Positions 1 to 12,790 of a stretch of 64,000 nucleotides of DNA are shown here, piece after piece (position 1 is the stretch's first letter; the number at the start of each line of letters is the position of its first letter). The notes under the pieces were generated by a model. The model was not told where the DNA came from. It saw only the letters and a program-made list of their open reading frames with translations, and ran no database searches. The translations under genes and the position numbers were made by a program. The stretch spans positions 2,232,001 through 2,296,000 of the forward strand of contig JAVHNS010000001.1 in the NCBI GenBank assembly GCA_036872755.1, read 5' to 3'. The DNA comes from Orbilia blumenaviensis (lineage: Eukaryota; Ascomycota; Orbiliomycetes; Orbiliales; Orbiliaceae).

Positions 1-1740
1 CATGCTGAATAATTATTTCACAAAGAGGTGACAGAACAGAGATAACGGCGCCAACCCAGAATCTCCAGTCTTGAAGAGTGGATCGAGACAATCGTACAGT
101 CTTGCAGGAATTGATAAGCTCTAACCGTCACACAGTTCTAAAACCTGGGAATATGCCTGTCTCAAATAAGGCACAAACGTCTAGAACTTTAACCCAGGGT
201 TCACCACACCAAAACTTTAACCTCATGTGTATAAAGTATAGATATGTATCGAATCGGTCTGCGACAAGTTAAACGAATAAGTTGTGTTGTCCGAACTTTT
301 ACCTGATGGATTACGGGATTTGCGTGTTTAGATTCCTGGCCAGGCTGGATGAAGGGTTAAGGTTATTGGGTCCAAGGCACTGGGTTATTAGTCGAATATT
401 ATTAATCCTCTGCTCTATAACGTTATTACGACAATGGCTAGAACGCGTATTCAATTTCGGGATACTTTCCCTCTATGCATTCCAGTTTTTCACTTCTCCT
501 AGTGCCGAGACTGTCACTTCTCTTCGTCATGGGTACCATGGATCCATGGATAGATCCAACACAACCAGGCCAGTACAGTCACCCGAATACGAGACAAAGA
601 CGATGTCGCAAAAAACCGATGTCCGATCATGAGTCAGCTCTCATGCGCCCACCATGCATAAATTGTGGAGTTGACAGAATGCCCGTGATCTTGGCAAATT
701 TTGGCTTTGCAGACGGGAACGAAACAAGAATACCAAGCAAAAAGAAAGAAAAAGAGAGAGGGGAAAACGAGCTCGAAGGCATCCCACCCTGCACTGATAC
801 CATGAATTGAAGTTAATCATAATGTATCATTAGAAAAATTTATCATAGATGGGTAAACTCTCAGCGTGCATCCAACTCTACTATGGTAGAAAATTAAATC
901 TGTGGTCATTAGTCTAGTTGATGCCCACTCCCAAAACATACGTAACCAACAACTTCGTAACCAACAGTCAGGCCGTCCCTTTCCCACCACTCCAAAAACC
1001 CCACAAATGTTGCAAACCCCTCGAAACTAGCAGAAAGATTTCGAAAACCGAGCAACCACTGATTCCCTTGAGCTCTTTGGAATTTATTAATTTAAAAGCT
1101 TTAAGATCATCCTAATCGGGTAAAACTGTGCACACGCAACCCCCCAATCCTAGGATCCTACTACCATCATGGATGCATGTCGCGTTATAGTATACCTAGG
1201 TACCTGCGAAAACCTGGTAGACCTCGGCCGACTACAACTGATTATGTAACTTCGCAGTTGAAAAAACATCTATATCGCATATGACCGTAAGCTTATAAGG
1301 CTGTCGCTATAGTGTGCAAGTTCGAGGCGAGGGTTCTGGCGAAAGAAGCTTTCGTAATCACTGATATACGTATGCAGGTTTTCGAGTCCACAAGATGGGA
1401 TGATGTTGCGTTTTATGGACCATAGGGATCCGTTTACCGCACAAAGATGAGTTATCCGTGCAATTAGACTTGCGTAGTCATTCCATTGGATCGTGTATAT
1501 AATGGCATCACTTTCCCCTTCGTTATAGCTTTAACTTCCACACACTACAAATCAATTGATCTACCAATTAGCCAATTGGACCCAAACCCACCTCAATCAA
1601 AACAGTTTAGCTATTGAGCTAGCTATCTATACCTGGCGTCTGTGATCAAGGCTATACCTACTTTAATCAATTCATCTCGATGAAAGTTTACCAAACTATC
1701 CTCTTGTTATAACCTCGGATCAATAAACCTCTATTAAGCA
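1..1740. other. Intergenic, no supported gene
   Basis: Short open frames occur, the longest ATG-started one at 475-810 on the plus strand, but none has a recognisable domain or gene-like composition. The last 250 bases look like the promoter of the following gene: AT-rich, with CCAAT-like elements near 1570. A CCTAGGTACCT palindrome-like motif at 1195-1205 recurs elsewhere in the window. Confidence 0.5.
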
Positions 1741-2727
1741 ATGTATCAAGATATGTTGATAACCCTCTCTGCCACTCCGGGCCTCCCAGATGGCCAATCC
1801 GGACCGCAAGCCCAACCTCTAGCTTCCCCCTCAGCCCTCCCACCATACACTCAGACCCCATCCTCCGTCTCTATCAAATTCGAACTCTCATACCCACCTC
1901 CAACCCTCCAGAATCCAATTGTTCCAATCTACCGTTCCCAAGGCTTCCTCTCACCCCTATCAAACGGCTCACCGCCTGAATACCGCCGCTCTCTTCAAAA
2001 TGCAATGTTGGATCCAAAGCCAGCATACACCCTTCACTTTGACCCATCCACTCAAAATACAATCCTAGCAACCCCAGATGGGCAGAAGCTTTCATCGATT
2101 TCCTTTTTGAAACCACGCCGTCAAACTATCACAACCTTTGAACCTGCAGATGGAGATGCTCAAACCCTTGCCGGGTCTTCGTTCACACTTGCAGATGAAG
2201 ATCACATTCTACTGCAATCCGAAACGCTAAGTAACGACGATGAAGACGACGATAATGATGATTACGGAGCGCAAGAGGAAGTCGGATCAATCCTTATTGA
2301 TGCCGCCGTTCCAACAAGAGAAACAATCACACTATCGTCCCACAAGTACTTTCATCCCAAAGGTACAAAGTTCACCGCACAATCAGGCAATTCATATCGT
2401 TGGCAGAAGTCGATAAATACTTCAACGCCACCAATATCGCCTACAAAGGGTATGTTACAAAACGCAAGGCCGCATTCTACTTTTGTATTGACATGTTCCC
2501 CTCCGAAGAGTCAAAGGACACCTGGGAGCAAGAAAATAGTGGGGAGGATAAGCATATCTGAAAGTAAAAACCCAAAGGCAATCTTGGAGCTAAAAGGACA
2601 AGAGGAATTATCAGAAGCAGTCTTCTTGGGGAGTGCAGTCGCAATGTTGAAGAAGGTCGAGCTAAAGGCTGCAAGACAGAAGGCGCAGAGAACGATACCG
2701 CAGAATATGATGCAGCTTACTTTCTAA
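1741..2727 (+). CDS. Hypothetical protein, 328 aa
   Basis: This is a single uninterrupted reading frame starting at the first ATG after an AT-rich, CCAAT-containing upstream region. I do not recognise the family. The N-terminal third is Pro/Ser-rich. Around residues 160-180 there is an acidic Asp/Glu/Asn stretch. The C-terminal half is better ordered: it carries short conserved-looking segments such as YRWQKS and ISPTKGMLQNA and ends in a basic, probably helical segment. There is no signal peptide or membrane segment. Composition and codon use match the neighbouring genes, so I regard it as real, probably a lineage-conserved nuclear or cytosolic protein. Its 3' end faces the 3' end of SKI3 (convergent). 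Confidence 0.7.
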   Translation: MYQDMLITLSATPGLPDGQSGPQAQPLASPSALPPYTQTPSSVSIKFELSYPPPTLQNPIVPIYRSQGFLSPLSNGSPPEYRRSLQNAMLDPKPAYTLHFDPSTQNTILATPDGQKLSSISFLKPRRQTITTFEPADGDAQTLAGSSFTLADEDHILLQSETLSNDDEDDDNDDYGAQEEVGSILIDAAVPTRETITLSSHKYFHPKGTKFTAQSGNSYRWQKSINTSTPPISPTKGMLQNARPHSTFVLTCSPPKSQRTPGSKKIVGRISISESKNPKAILELKGQEELSEAVFLGSAVAMLKKVELKAARQKAQRTIPQNMMQLTF

Positions 2728-3146
2728 TTTTGTTCCTCATATCGATAAATTCTTGATTTCTATGGTTTTTCTTGCGAGTAAGCCAGCGAGTCGAAGAGCG
2801 AATTTTGATTGCGAATTTTGATTACGAATACCTTTGTCAACACCAACACGGAGGAATTTGTATCTTGTTGTATTTTGATTGTCTTCTAATGCGAACTATA
2901 GAAATATGAATTCCACATGAATACGTTACAACCATAGGGCACGAGGTTTTCTTGTCCCGCAGCATCTAGTAATCGAGAATCTTCTTCAATAGCATATCTG
3001 TTCGTACTAAGATGCCCTAGAAACCCCACTCTATACATATTCAGGCTCGGTTCTAGGCAGCCAGCCAAACCAGAAATTCAAAATCCATATTCTTATATCC
3101 ACATCCATATGCATGCCTATCTTCCAATAGTTAACAAAGCCCTAAA
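2728..3146. other. Convergent 3' intergenic region
   Basis: About 420 bases between the stop codons of the hypothetical gene and SKI3. It is AT-rich, fits two 3' untranslated regions, and shows nothing else. Confidence 0.5.
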
Positions 3147-6100
3147 TTACACTCCAACGTCCTGAGCGAGTCTCTTCCACCCTTCTGTCCTCCAAGGCGC
3201 GATTACCAAGCTCATCTGATCATTGTCAATAGTCCCACTAGCCTCGAGCGCCTCGCAAAGGTCATCAAGATTTGGCATAGTCTTCGACAACGCCAACCCC
3301 AACGCCATATTTGCGGGGAACGGTTCGTCAGATGTATCTGCCAGTGATTTCCAGGCCGCACTATTTGACGGGTTAAGAAAAATAGCCGTTGTGCAAATCG
3401 ATGATGTATTCCGCCCCTATCGAAATATTAGTAAAATCCTTGGCACACGGCAGGTTGCCGGTACTTACTGAGATCTCGCCCAAAGTCAATAGTAACTTAT
3501 CGACTTTTTTGGTATCCTCGTCCGACCTTCTCCCAACACCATGTACCATTCCTAGATCTTCTATAACAGACTCTACAATCCCTTCATCTCCCTGTAAAGC
3601 ACCAATGACTCCCAACAACATAGTCGACAATAAATGCTCTGGATTCTTCTCAATGCTTCCCATCAACTGTTGCATCGCCACTTCTCGTTCGTCATCTCCA
3701 CCCTTTGCCCATAAAACCTGCGCCAACAATGCTACAACATCTGGGTTTTCGTGTGATTCCGTTAACGCAGTTTTGAACATTTCCAAACTCTCATCGATTT
3801 TACCAGTGAAATAGTACGCTAGACCGGCGGTAAGGTGTGCTGACAACCTGCACTTAGGAACCTCGAGATCTTGAGAAAGCGTGAACGACAATTCTGCACT
3901 CTCAATCGCATTCTCATAATCCTTGAGACCAAGATAGCTTCGCGCTCTGTCGGCAGTTGCTTGCGCATACATGATCAAATCTTCAACCGCCTCGGATTCT
4001 TCATATTTCGCTTCTAGGATATCGCAAACTTGTGATAGTTTTGCCACAGCGCCTTCGAAATCACCAGCCCGTTCTTCGTACAACGCGGCAAGACGAAGTG
4101 ATATTGGATCTTTTGACCGTTGTTGGATTAACTGATGGGATGCGAACATTGGATTCAACAAACTCGTTAGTGAAGAGTCAGTACGATGTTGCTCTAGAAG
4201 AACATCAAAGGTTGCACTCGCAAATTGTAATTTGACGAGGTTAGAGTAGCTTTCTGATGCGGAAAGTTGGAATGCGTGTTCGAATAACCCTGGAGCATCT
4301 GCCGTTTGGCCAGTGGCTAGAGCTACAAGGCCCTGGCCAACCCATGCGTGCGAGTAATCAGGGTCTGCGGACTGGCCGCGGGTGAAGGCGTCATTTGCAA
4401 GTTGGTAGTCCCCATGGAGCATGTACAAAGTACCAAGATTGGTCCATATTCGAGCGTTCTATACACTTTCGTCAGCCATATGGGTTGCAATATGGGGTTG
4501 GAGGTACTGACCTTTTCATTAATATTCAACGCTCTCACTAGTGCATGTTGGGAAACTCTAGCATTGACGTCGGATGTGGCAACCCCAAGCGCATTCCAAA
4601 AGTCACTGTTCCCCGGTTCAAGTTTGATTGCCCGCTTGAAACAGGTGATAGCGGCTTTTCGATATTTCGTAGCGCGATCCTCCGGGCACAATAGGGCACG
4701 ATACTCAGCAGTGCCCAAATTATACCATGCAACGGCATGGGCATGCCGGTCCTCAGCAGATGCGTAGATACCCCGTTTATATGCTAGGATACTTGCGAGA
4801 AGACATTTCTCAAGCGGTGGTAAATCGTTATAAGTCTCAAGTGTTGAGGCTCCAACGCTGTCTGTCTCAGATAAAATGTTGAACTCAGCTCTATCAATAT
4901 CTGTAGTGAGAATCTCTGAAACATCATCTGCGGGAAACTCGCCAAGGAGGCTTTGAACCCATGAAAAGACCGAACATGCGTCGCCAACTGCCTTCCACAA
5001 GTTAAAGGCTGCTGGATTGGTTTTTACGAGTTTCTTCGAAATTTGTAAGGCCTCGCTGGCGGCTGCGGCTGCCCTGCCAAACAGTCCTGTGTTTAGGTTA
5101 TGGAATGATGCTGCCACAAGTGCCTCAGTGAGGGCCATGATAACACCAAATTCATCTGGGCGCTGCAGTAGCACTGCGCGGTAGCCATCACAAGCAGAAT
5201 CAAATTCTCCGAGTTCCCGCTCAACGTTAGCCATCATATAAGTGATAAACCAGTTTTCAGGATCGAGAGTCTGGGCCTGTTTAAATGCCTTGGTTGCTGC
5301 TATGTATCTTCCTGAGTTAGAGTATGCCTCTCCAAGACCAATCCATGAGTGGACATCTCTTGGAGACGTTCGCAATGCTGCTTGGAAGGCTTGAATTGCT
5401 AGCGGGAAGTTCAAGTTGTTCTGGAAGTTGTTAGCCGGCGAGCCCGAGACATTTTGACCTGAGACGACATACCAACTCTACGACACCAAGCGCGACCTGG
5501 GGCCATGAAGCAGCCTTCCCGACAGTGGTTCTTTTTTTATCCGCGTCAGCAGCCCTCCTTGCAACAATTTCAACAAGCTCCCAATCCTTCGTATCTGCAA
5601 AGTTCCTCGCCAACCTCTCTGCAGCTTCATACTCTCCGGACGATAATTCAAACGCCTTTTGAAAGCATTTATTGGCACGCTCAAGGTCTCCAGAAACGTC
5701 TGCATAATAGATACCTAAGCTTGTGTAGGCTGGCGCAAAGTTGGGATTGCTCCTCAGAGCTTGCATGAAGTGATAATAGGCACCTTCACGGCTGTTCCGC
5801 TTCTCAGGTTCTGAATCCCATAAGGCTGACCCGATCCTCCACAGAACTTGAGCTTTGAGATCCCTTGACTGTGGATCAACCCCGGTTATACGTTCCAAGC
5901 ATCCTTGTAGCTCGCCAATACCCAGGTCGTAATGACCTTGCTGGACTTCGCACCACGCAGCTTCAGAAATAACCTTAAGGTTGTCCGGGTTACTCAGAAG
6001 TGCTTGCCGTAGAAACCCTGCAGCTTCCTCGAATTCGCCTTGGTCTTCGAGGATAAGGCCAAGCCCGATTAGAGCGCCGGTATTCTTGGGATTTCGTGTG

Positions 6101-7846
6101 AGAATATCTTTAAAGGAAGCGGTCGCCTCATTATGATGCCGCGGCGCCTGGTAATGGACTAATGCCGTGGCAAGAAGAACGGCTAGAGCGTCAGTGTTCC
6201 TACGCAGGGGGGAGTTAGCTCTAGAACTACTCCTTCAAATGTGAGGGCCCTATACTTCTGAAACTTGAGGCCGCTAATTTGAGCCTGTCTAGCGATAGCA
6301 GTAAGGCCCTTCCGACACGTGTCGACCGCATTTTCGTACTCGCTGAGCAGGAGGTAGTATTCGCCTAGTATCCGATGGCCAAGGATGGAGGTGCTTTCCC
6401 TCTCTAAACCATCCTAAACAGGATCTTAGTTTTTCGCTAATAAAACGCGAGTTATTCAGGGGTATCGTACAATAATGAAGTCGAGGCGCTCATCCGGTCC
6501 GATATCTTGGATTAGTGAAACTCCACCTTCGTCTTCCTCCTGTTCTTCAGGCTCGACGACCGGAAACGGCGATATCTCCGAGTCGAGGAATGCCCTGAGG
6601 ACTGTCGCAAGTCCAGTATTCGGGAATAGGTCAACGTAGTTTCTGAGAACACTGACGTCATAGTCGCCTAGATATCGTTCAGAAATGAGACTCGAAGAAT
6701 TTCATTAGGAACGCTACCAACCGATATTGTCCAAATCCTGCCACTCTATTTCAAGCTTCCAGGCGAGTTCATACGGTACTCTAATGATCACGATCCCTTT
6801 CGCCCATTCCAATACTTTCTCGCGTTGATCAGGCTTATCAGCCGCCCCAAGGACTTCGAGGTAGCTGTATCCGAGCTTGAGCTGTTTGGCCTCTGTATCT
6901 CGCCTTACTTGGTCGTCTTTCGTCCAATCAATGATTTTCGTGTACAAATCTTGCAACTGCGAATCACGCTAGTGTCAAAACAACATTGTTCAAGCTCAGG
7001 ACCACAGATGACCTTACAGGCGACTTCTTCCAGACTTCCTGTTTCACCTGGATAGTCACGCTCCTCTCGGTCGCGCCCAGACGGGATTTACGAGCAGCTA
7101 TCTGGGTATTAATAAGCTCCTTTTCTTCGGCTTCAATAATATCGGCAAGCTTCTGATAGGTGATATCCGGAGGTGGTATGGAGTGTGCTGGTGATGCTTC
7201 AAGAAACTCGTATATGGGACTTTCCGGCAGCTGTAACTTCAAAGCTTTCTTGTGCTGTGTATATGCAACCGCTATGAGCCCGTGACCAGTAGTCTAAAGA
7301 TGTCATGGCGTAGAATGTATACCTGTGCTCGTGAGCCTCTAGCTTCAACGAACGGCAAGACTTTGTTTATTAAAGCATCAAACTTCGCCCGGTCTTCTCT
7401 ACACTGCTGATTAGCTGGGGCAGCAATGGACGACATAGGTGCACACTCTCACTTCTGCATGTGGATAACGGCTAACTCCGTCGCAGCATCCAGGTACTCG
7501 TCGATTTGCTGGGTTTCCTCATATAACTGCATCAAGCCCTGCCATGCCATTGCTTCGGAAGGGCTCAACTGTATCGCGTCACGGTATGATTTCTCGCCAT
7601 CTTTAACCTCGTGAAGGCGGAACTGGGACAGTCCGAGAAAGATATGCCTGCGTATTGATGGAAAGATTGGTCAGACTTGGTGGTTCTGATGTTTCAGCAG
7701 CGTAGGTGGTTGAGGGTGTACCCCACGTATTGCTTCGGGTCGGCTTGGACGATTTTGAAGGCGGCATCCCGTGCCTCGTCCCATTTCTGATGATCGATTG
7801 CGGTTTTCGCAGCCTTCACCAAGGCCTTCGATGCTGCTTTCGACAT
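3147..7846 (-). CDS. SKI3: Ski3 / TTC37-like TPR protein of the Ski complex
   Basis: Ski3 is the tetratricopeptide scaffold that holds the Ski2 helicase and Ski8 together and feeds mRNA to the cytoplasmic exosome for 3'-5' decay. The start ATG at 7846 opens with the family's typical N-terminus, a Lys/Ala-rich helix followed by a first TPR (EARDAAFKIVQADPKQY). Exon 1 ends in phase 2 at 7722, and exon 2 resumes at 7647 with HIFLGLSQFRL. TPR signatures recur throughout, for example HSWIGLGEAYSNSGRY, FAPAYTSLGIYYADVSG and DFWNALGVA. The last exon encodes the conserved Ski3 tail ending in APWRTEGWKRLAQDVGV, with stop codon 3147-3149. The gene has about ten short introns and encodes roughly 1,400 residues, normal for filamentous fungi. 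It diverges from the vacuolar protease gene. Internal exon limits are approximate. Confidence 0.9.
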
Positions 7847-9048
7847 TTTGGCGTGGTTGCGACAAAAATGTTGGAGTCGGTTAGCTACTACCGTCTACCC
7901 AGCAGCCAACAGTTTGCCTATGTAAGTCTCTCTCGATTGGGTTGAGGGTGGTTGTATTGCGCTGCGGTACAAAATCTAGATCTTAGTTGAATATTCTGTC
8001 GGTGCGATAGGAGGTACAACCGATTAACCGTGTAATCGGAAAATGAAGGACGGCACGGTTGGTGGGACGATGTGTGGATGGTTTGAATTCGATGGCCGGA
8101 GATGTTACGTTCGGGTAGAAGCAGTATCAATATCATTGATGTTATCTACTTGTGGTACAGGAAGCATAATGTGTACTCTACTAATTAAAATCATGTACGG
8201 TGCACTGCACGGGTAGCCTGTTACAATTTAGGTTTCCGGTATAGTAGGATCGAGATCGATAAGATCCCAAGATAATAATAATGGGGACCTACGAGGCAAC
8301 GGAGATGCCTCTACATAGTATGGCACGAATAGACTACATGTAATGACTGTGGGGGTAGGTAGGCACCTAGGTACCTACAGAGACCCAAGTTCGACCAAAG
8401 TTGTCTCGGAGAAAGAGGTCAGAGGTTCGCTGGAAGGGACCGGGCTCACGTGCAGGATTGCTTGCGGTGCCAAGCGCGCCATCACTGCGACCATCCCGAT
8501 CTGGTTGCCCTTCGCAGCGGTGATGATGTTATGTTTTGGCGATAAAGTGCCTCTCTGCCCCTGGCCCTGCTAGGTTTAGTCAAGGGAACTGGGCAGCTAG
8601 TTACATAGTGAGCAACCAAAGCAAGGTCGTGCGGTGGGTGAGCGGGTGTGGTTATTAGTAAAGAAGGGGTCGGGCTGACGACAGCGCTGGCTGGCCTGCC
8701 TGGGTGAGCACACTCTAGCAGTACTCTCTGGCCTGGTCGGGGCATTCCTGGCCGGCTGGGCTGGCTGGCTGGCCCAAAAGTCCCAAGCCCAAGTGAGTCG
8801 TGTCAGGCTCCACGCCCGCCCGTTTTCCGATCGCCTCTCGCTCGCCTCCCCCATAAATGTCCCCAGCCATTTCTGGCATCCATCTCTCTCCCCTTCTCTT
8901 CTCCTTCAACCTCCTTCACTTGCTGCTTGCTGTACTTCAACCACGCTCTTGCATCACCGTTTAGAAGTCCGACCCTCAGTAGAATAAAGAATATCAGACC
9001 AGAAGACGTAGATTTTTAGTTATTTGATATAACCAGACCGTCTTCAAA
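7847..9048. promoter_or_regulatory. Divergent promoter region, SKI3 / PEP4
   Basis: About 1.2 kb between two divergent start codons. The PEP4-proximal side has a CT-rich run at about 8880-8930, typical of fungal transcription-start regions. A CCTAGGTACCT motif lies at 8366-8376, and GGCTGGCTGG-type short repeats lie at about 8750-8775. Several overlapping open frames on both strands at 8343-8987 are low-complexity shadows with no gene-like content. Confidence 0.5.
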
Positions 9049-10627
<1,579 letters not shown>

Positions 10628-11521
10628 GAAGCTCATATGCTCTCACGATGAAGGATATGACTTCCTTGTACAACAAACTTACTTAACTCGGCTCCAAATT
10701 GCATACCCGGTCTTTCATTGGTGTTGTTGTCTCTTTTCTTGGTTTTCAAGTAGTCGCGGTGTAATGTCGACGGAAACGTATTTTAATGGAATGGGAATAT
10801 TCGGCTGCTTTAAACGTCTCTTGCATCTGTATTTTCATCATGGTAATTGGGATTACTCTAGTACGATAGGGGACGGAATATATTCAATTTAGGTTATGGA
10901 TTCTGGCCTCCAACTCTTCCCTTTAAATACACCTGTGACTTTTCTCGACGCTAGTTGAGGTACCTGTCGAGGTACCTGTCGGTGGCGCTAATGCAGAGTA
11001 CGGCACCGGCACGTCTTGCCCCTCGCTTCCGCAATGCGGTACGACTATTGGTCTGTTCATGATCTTAGACCAAGTTTAACCTAACGTCATTCCATTCCTA
11101 GTTTGAAGAGCTAGAACTATAGAAGGCATCGATGCTTACTTTGAGACGGCTGCGTTCCGGCCAATTCTGACGTTGAGGTTATGATATCCGTATATTCTGT
11201 CAGCTAAAGGTAGCAGCAGGCTATTTTGCTAGCGTCCTCAATCTTTACACCAACCAGCCGGTTGTTTTTTCTTGCTTCTCGATTGCACCCAACATGAATC
11301 CAACGTGAATCAAAGGTTCAACTAAGACCACCTTAATCCTGGCCACCCCAACAAGCACCGGCATTTACAAGATATCAGAAGATAAGCCACACGAAATCTT
11401 AATTACAGTATGCATATGCTCTTTTTGCGCTCTACCCTAGAGAATATCTCAAAATATAAAATACACGGGATATAATATAAAGCACTAAATATCAAACGGG
11501 TGAAATAGGGCATCTCAAATA
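10628..11521. other. Intergenic with a 12-bp perfect tandem duplication
   Basis: This is the 3' region of PEP4 and the upstream region of the TENA-like gene. At 10957-10980 a 12-mer containing the palindrome GGTACC is repeated exactly twice in tandem. The last 120 bases before the next ATG are strongly AT-rich. No gene is seen. Confidence 0.5.
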
Positions 11522-12247
11522 ATGAATTCTACAACCCTGACCACCCACCTCCTAAACCTCGACCCAGCAGCCTACAAATCTGCCACCGAACACCCTTTCC
11601 TCACTGTCGCCGCAACCGGCGCTCTCCCTACAACCCCACTTCTCCAATGGCTTCTCCAAGACCGCCACTACGCCCTAACCTACATTTCATTCATCGGCGC
11701 CCTCCTCTCCAAAATCACAATCCCAACAACTTCGAACCGTCTTGACACCCTCTCATGGAAAATTGTGGATACCCTCATCTTTTCGCTCACGAATATAAAG
11801 GCTGAACTAGCATTGTTCGACAAAGTGCTTAAAGAGGAGTTTGGCTGGAATTCTACAGTCGAGGTTGAAGTATTGCCTATTACTAGGGCTTATCAGGATA
11901 TGTTCGCACGCGCGGGAAGCGCGAAATCTAGCTTGTTAGAAGGCATGACAGTGTTATGGGCTACTGAACGATGTTATTTCGATGCGTGGGGATTTGCGAA
12001 GAGATCAAGTGGTAACGATAAACCCTCTACTACTGGGACAAAGGGGGAGGGTGATGTCATGACGAGGATCTTTATTCCGAATTGGACCTCGGATGAGTTT
12101 GAAGAGTTTGTCGATACACTGGAGGGGTTAGTTAATGGTATTGTAGAGGAGGAAGGAGTTGGGCTGGGGAGTGAGGCTTGGAGGAGGTGTGAGGGGGCTT
12201 GGAAACAAGTACTTTGGTTGGAGGAAGGATTCTGGCCGGATGTCTAG
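11522..12247 (+). CDS. TENA/THI-4 (thiaminase II-like, heme-oxygenase fold) protein
   Basis: An intronless 241-residue protein. The N-terminal segment (HPFLTVAATGALPTTPLLQWLLQDRHYA, residues 24-51, given here in outline) matches the start of the TENA/THI-4/PQQC helical fold, which salvages pyrimidine breakdown products of thiamine or, in stand-alone fungal forms, has unassigned hydrolase activity. The acidic motif after the second helix and an ERCY-FDAW segment around residues 149-156, with Cys151, occupy the region where the family keeps its active-site acid and cysteine. The length is typical for a single-domain TENA protein; it is not fused to a ThiD kinase as in yeast THI20. I infer the family from the fold pattern; the substrate is unknown. 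The gene converges on the MFS transporter gene. Confidence 0.75.
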   Translation: MNSTTLTTHLLNLDPAAYKSATEHPFLTVAATGALPTTPLLQWLLQDRHYALTYISFIGALLSKITIPTTSNRLDTLSWKIVDTLIFSLTNIKAELALFDKVLKEEFGWNSTVEVEVLPITRAYQDMFARAGSAKSSLLEGMTVLWATERCYFDAWGFAKRSSGNDKPSTTGTKGEGDVMTRIFIPNWTSDEFEEFVDTLEGLVNGIVEEEGVGLGSEAWRRCEGAWKQVLWLEEGFWPDV

Positions 12248-12790
12248 GAATCCTATGAAGGAAGTTAATTCTACGGGCTCAAGGATCCAAGGTAAGGATC
12301 AGGATTAGGTAGTCTCAATGCACACACCTTGCTACTGAAGCGTTGTATCCTAAACGGTTGGCCTCGAAGGCTATTTGCAAGTCTGATACTCTCAAGCCCC
12401 ATTAAACAAGCTTAAATTTTTTATAAGGATTAGGTATTAGCAGGAAAGTCTAAATTGGCTGCTGTGTTGTTCTACCAAAAAATACCACAAAATTCTAAAT
12501 TCCAGATCGTCTCCTGTCAGGATTATTCTATGTTTCCTATCATTGAATGTATGTGGTGGACATTTGTTTAGCTTCTAAAATATGCGCAAAAGATCCTAAA
12601 TCTCAGCCTCTGGCTACGAGACCGCCTAAACCGATTTGATTGCTCTACACTGCCAGCTAAAAATAATTAAATATTACAAATTTATACCCTAGGATCCTGT
12701 TCCCATTATGCCCCAAGCCTTCTCTAACCACCAACTGTGCAGATTTAGCGCTCATGATCACATAACAAATCGATTCGCCAGTACAACCAC
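12248..12790. other. Convergent 3' intergenic region
   Basis: About 540 AT-rich bases between the stop codons of the TENA-like gene and the transporter gene. I see nothing gene-like. Confidence 0.5.

Noticed and set aside
282..810. Two overlapping plus-strand frames of 111-116 codons
   Set aside because: The first lacks an ATG at its start; neither has domain signatures or gene-like composition, and low-complexity Lys/Glu runs dominate the end of the second.
8343..8987. Cluster of overlapping frames on both strands before PEP4
   Set aside because: Low-complexity GC- and CT-rich sequence; best explained as promoter DNA.
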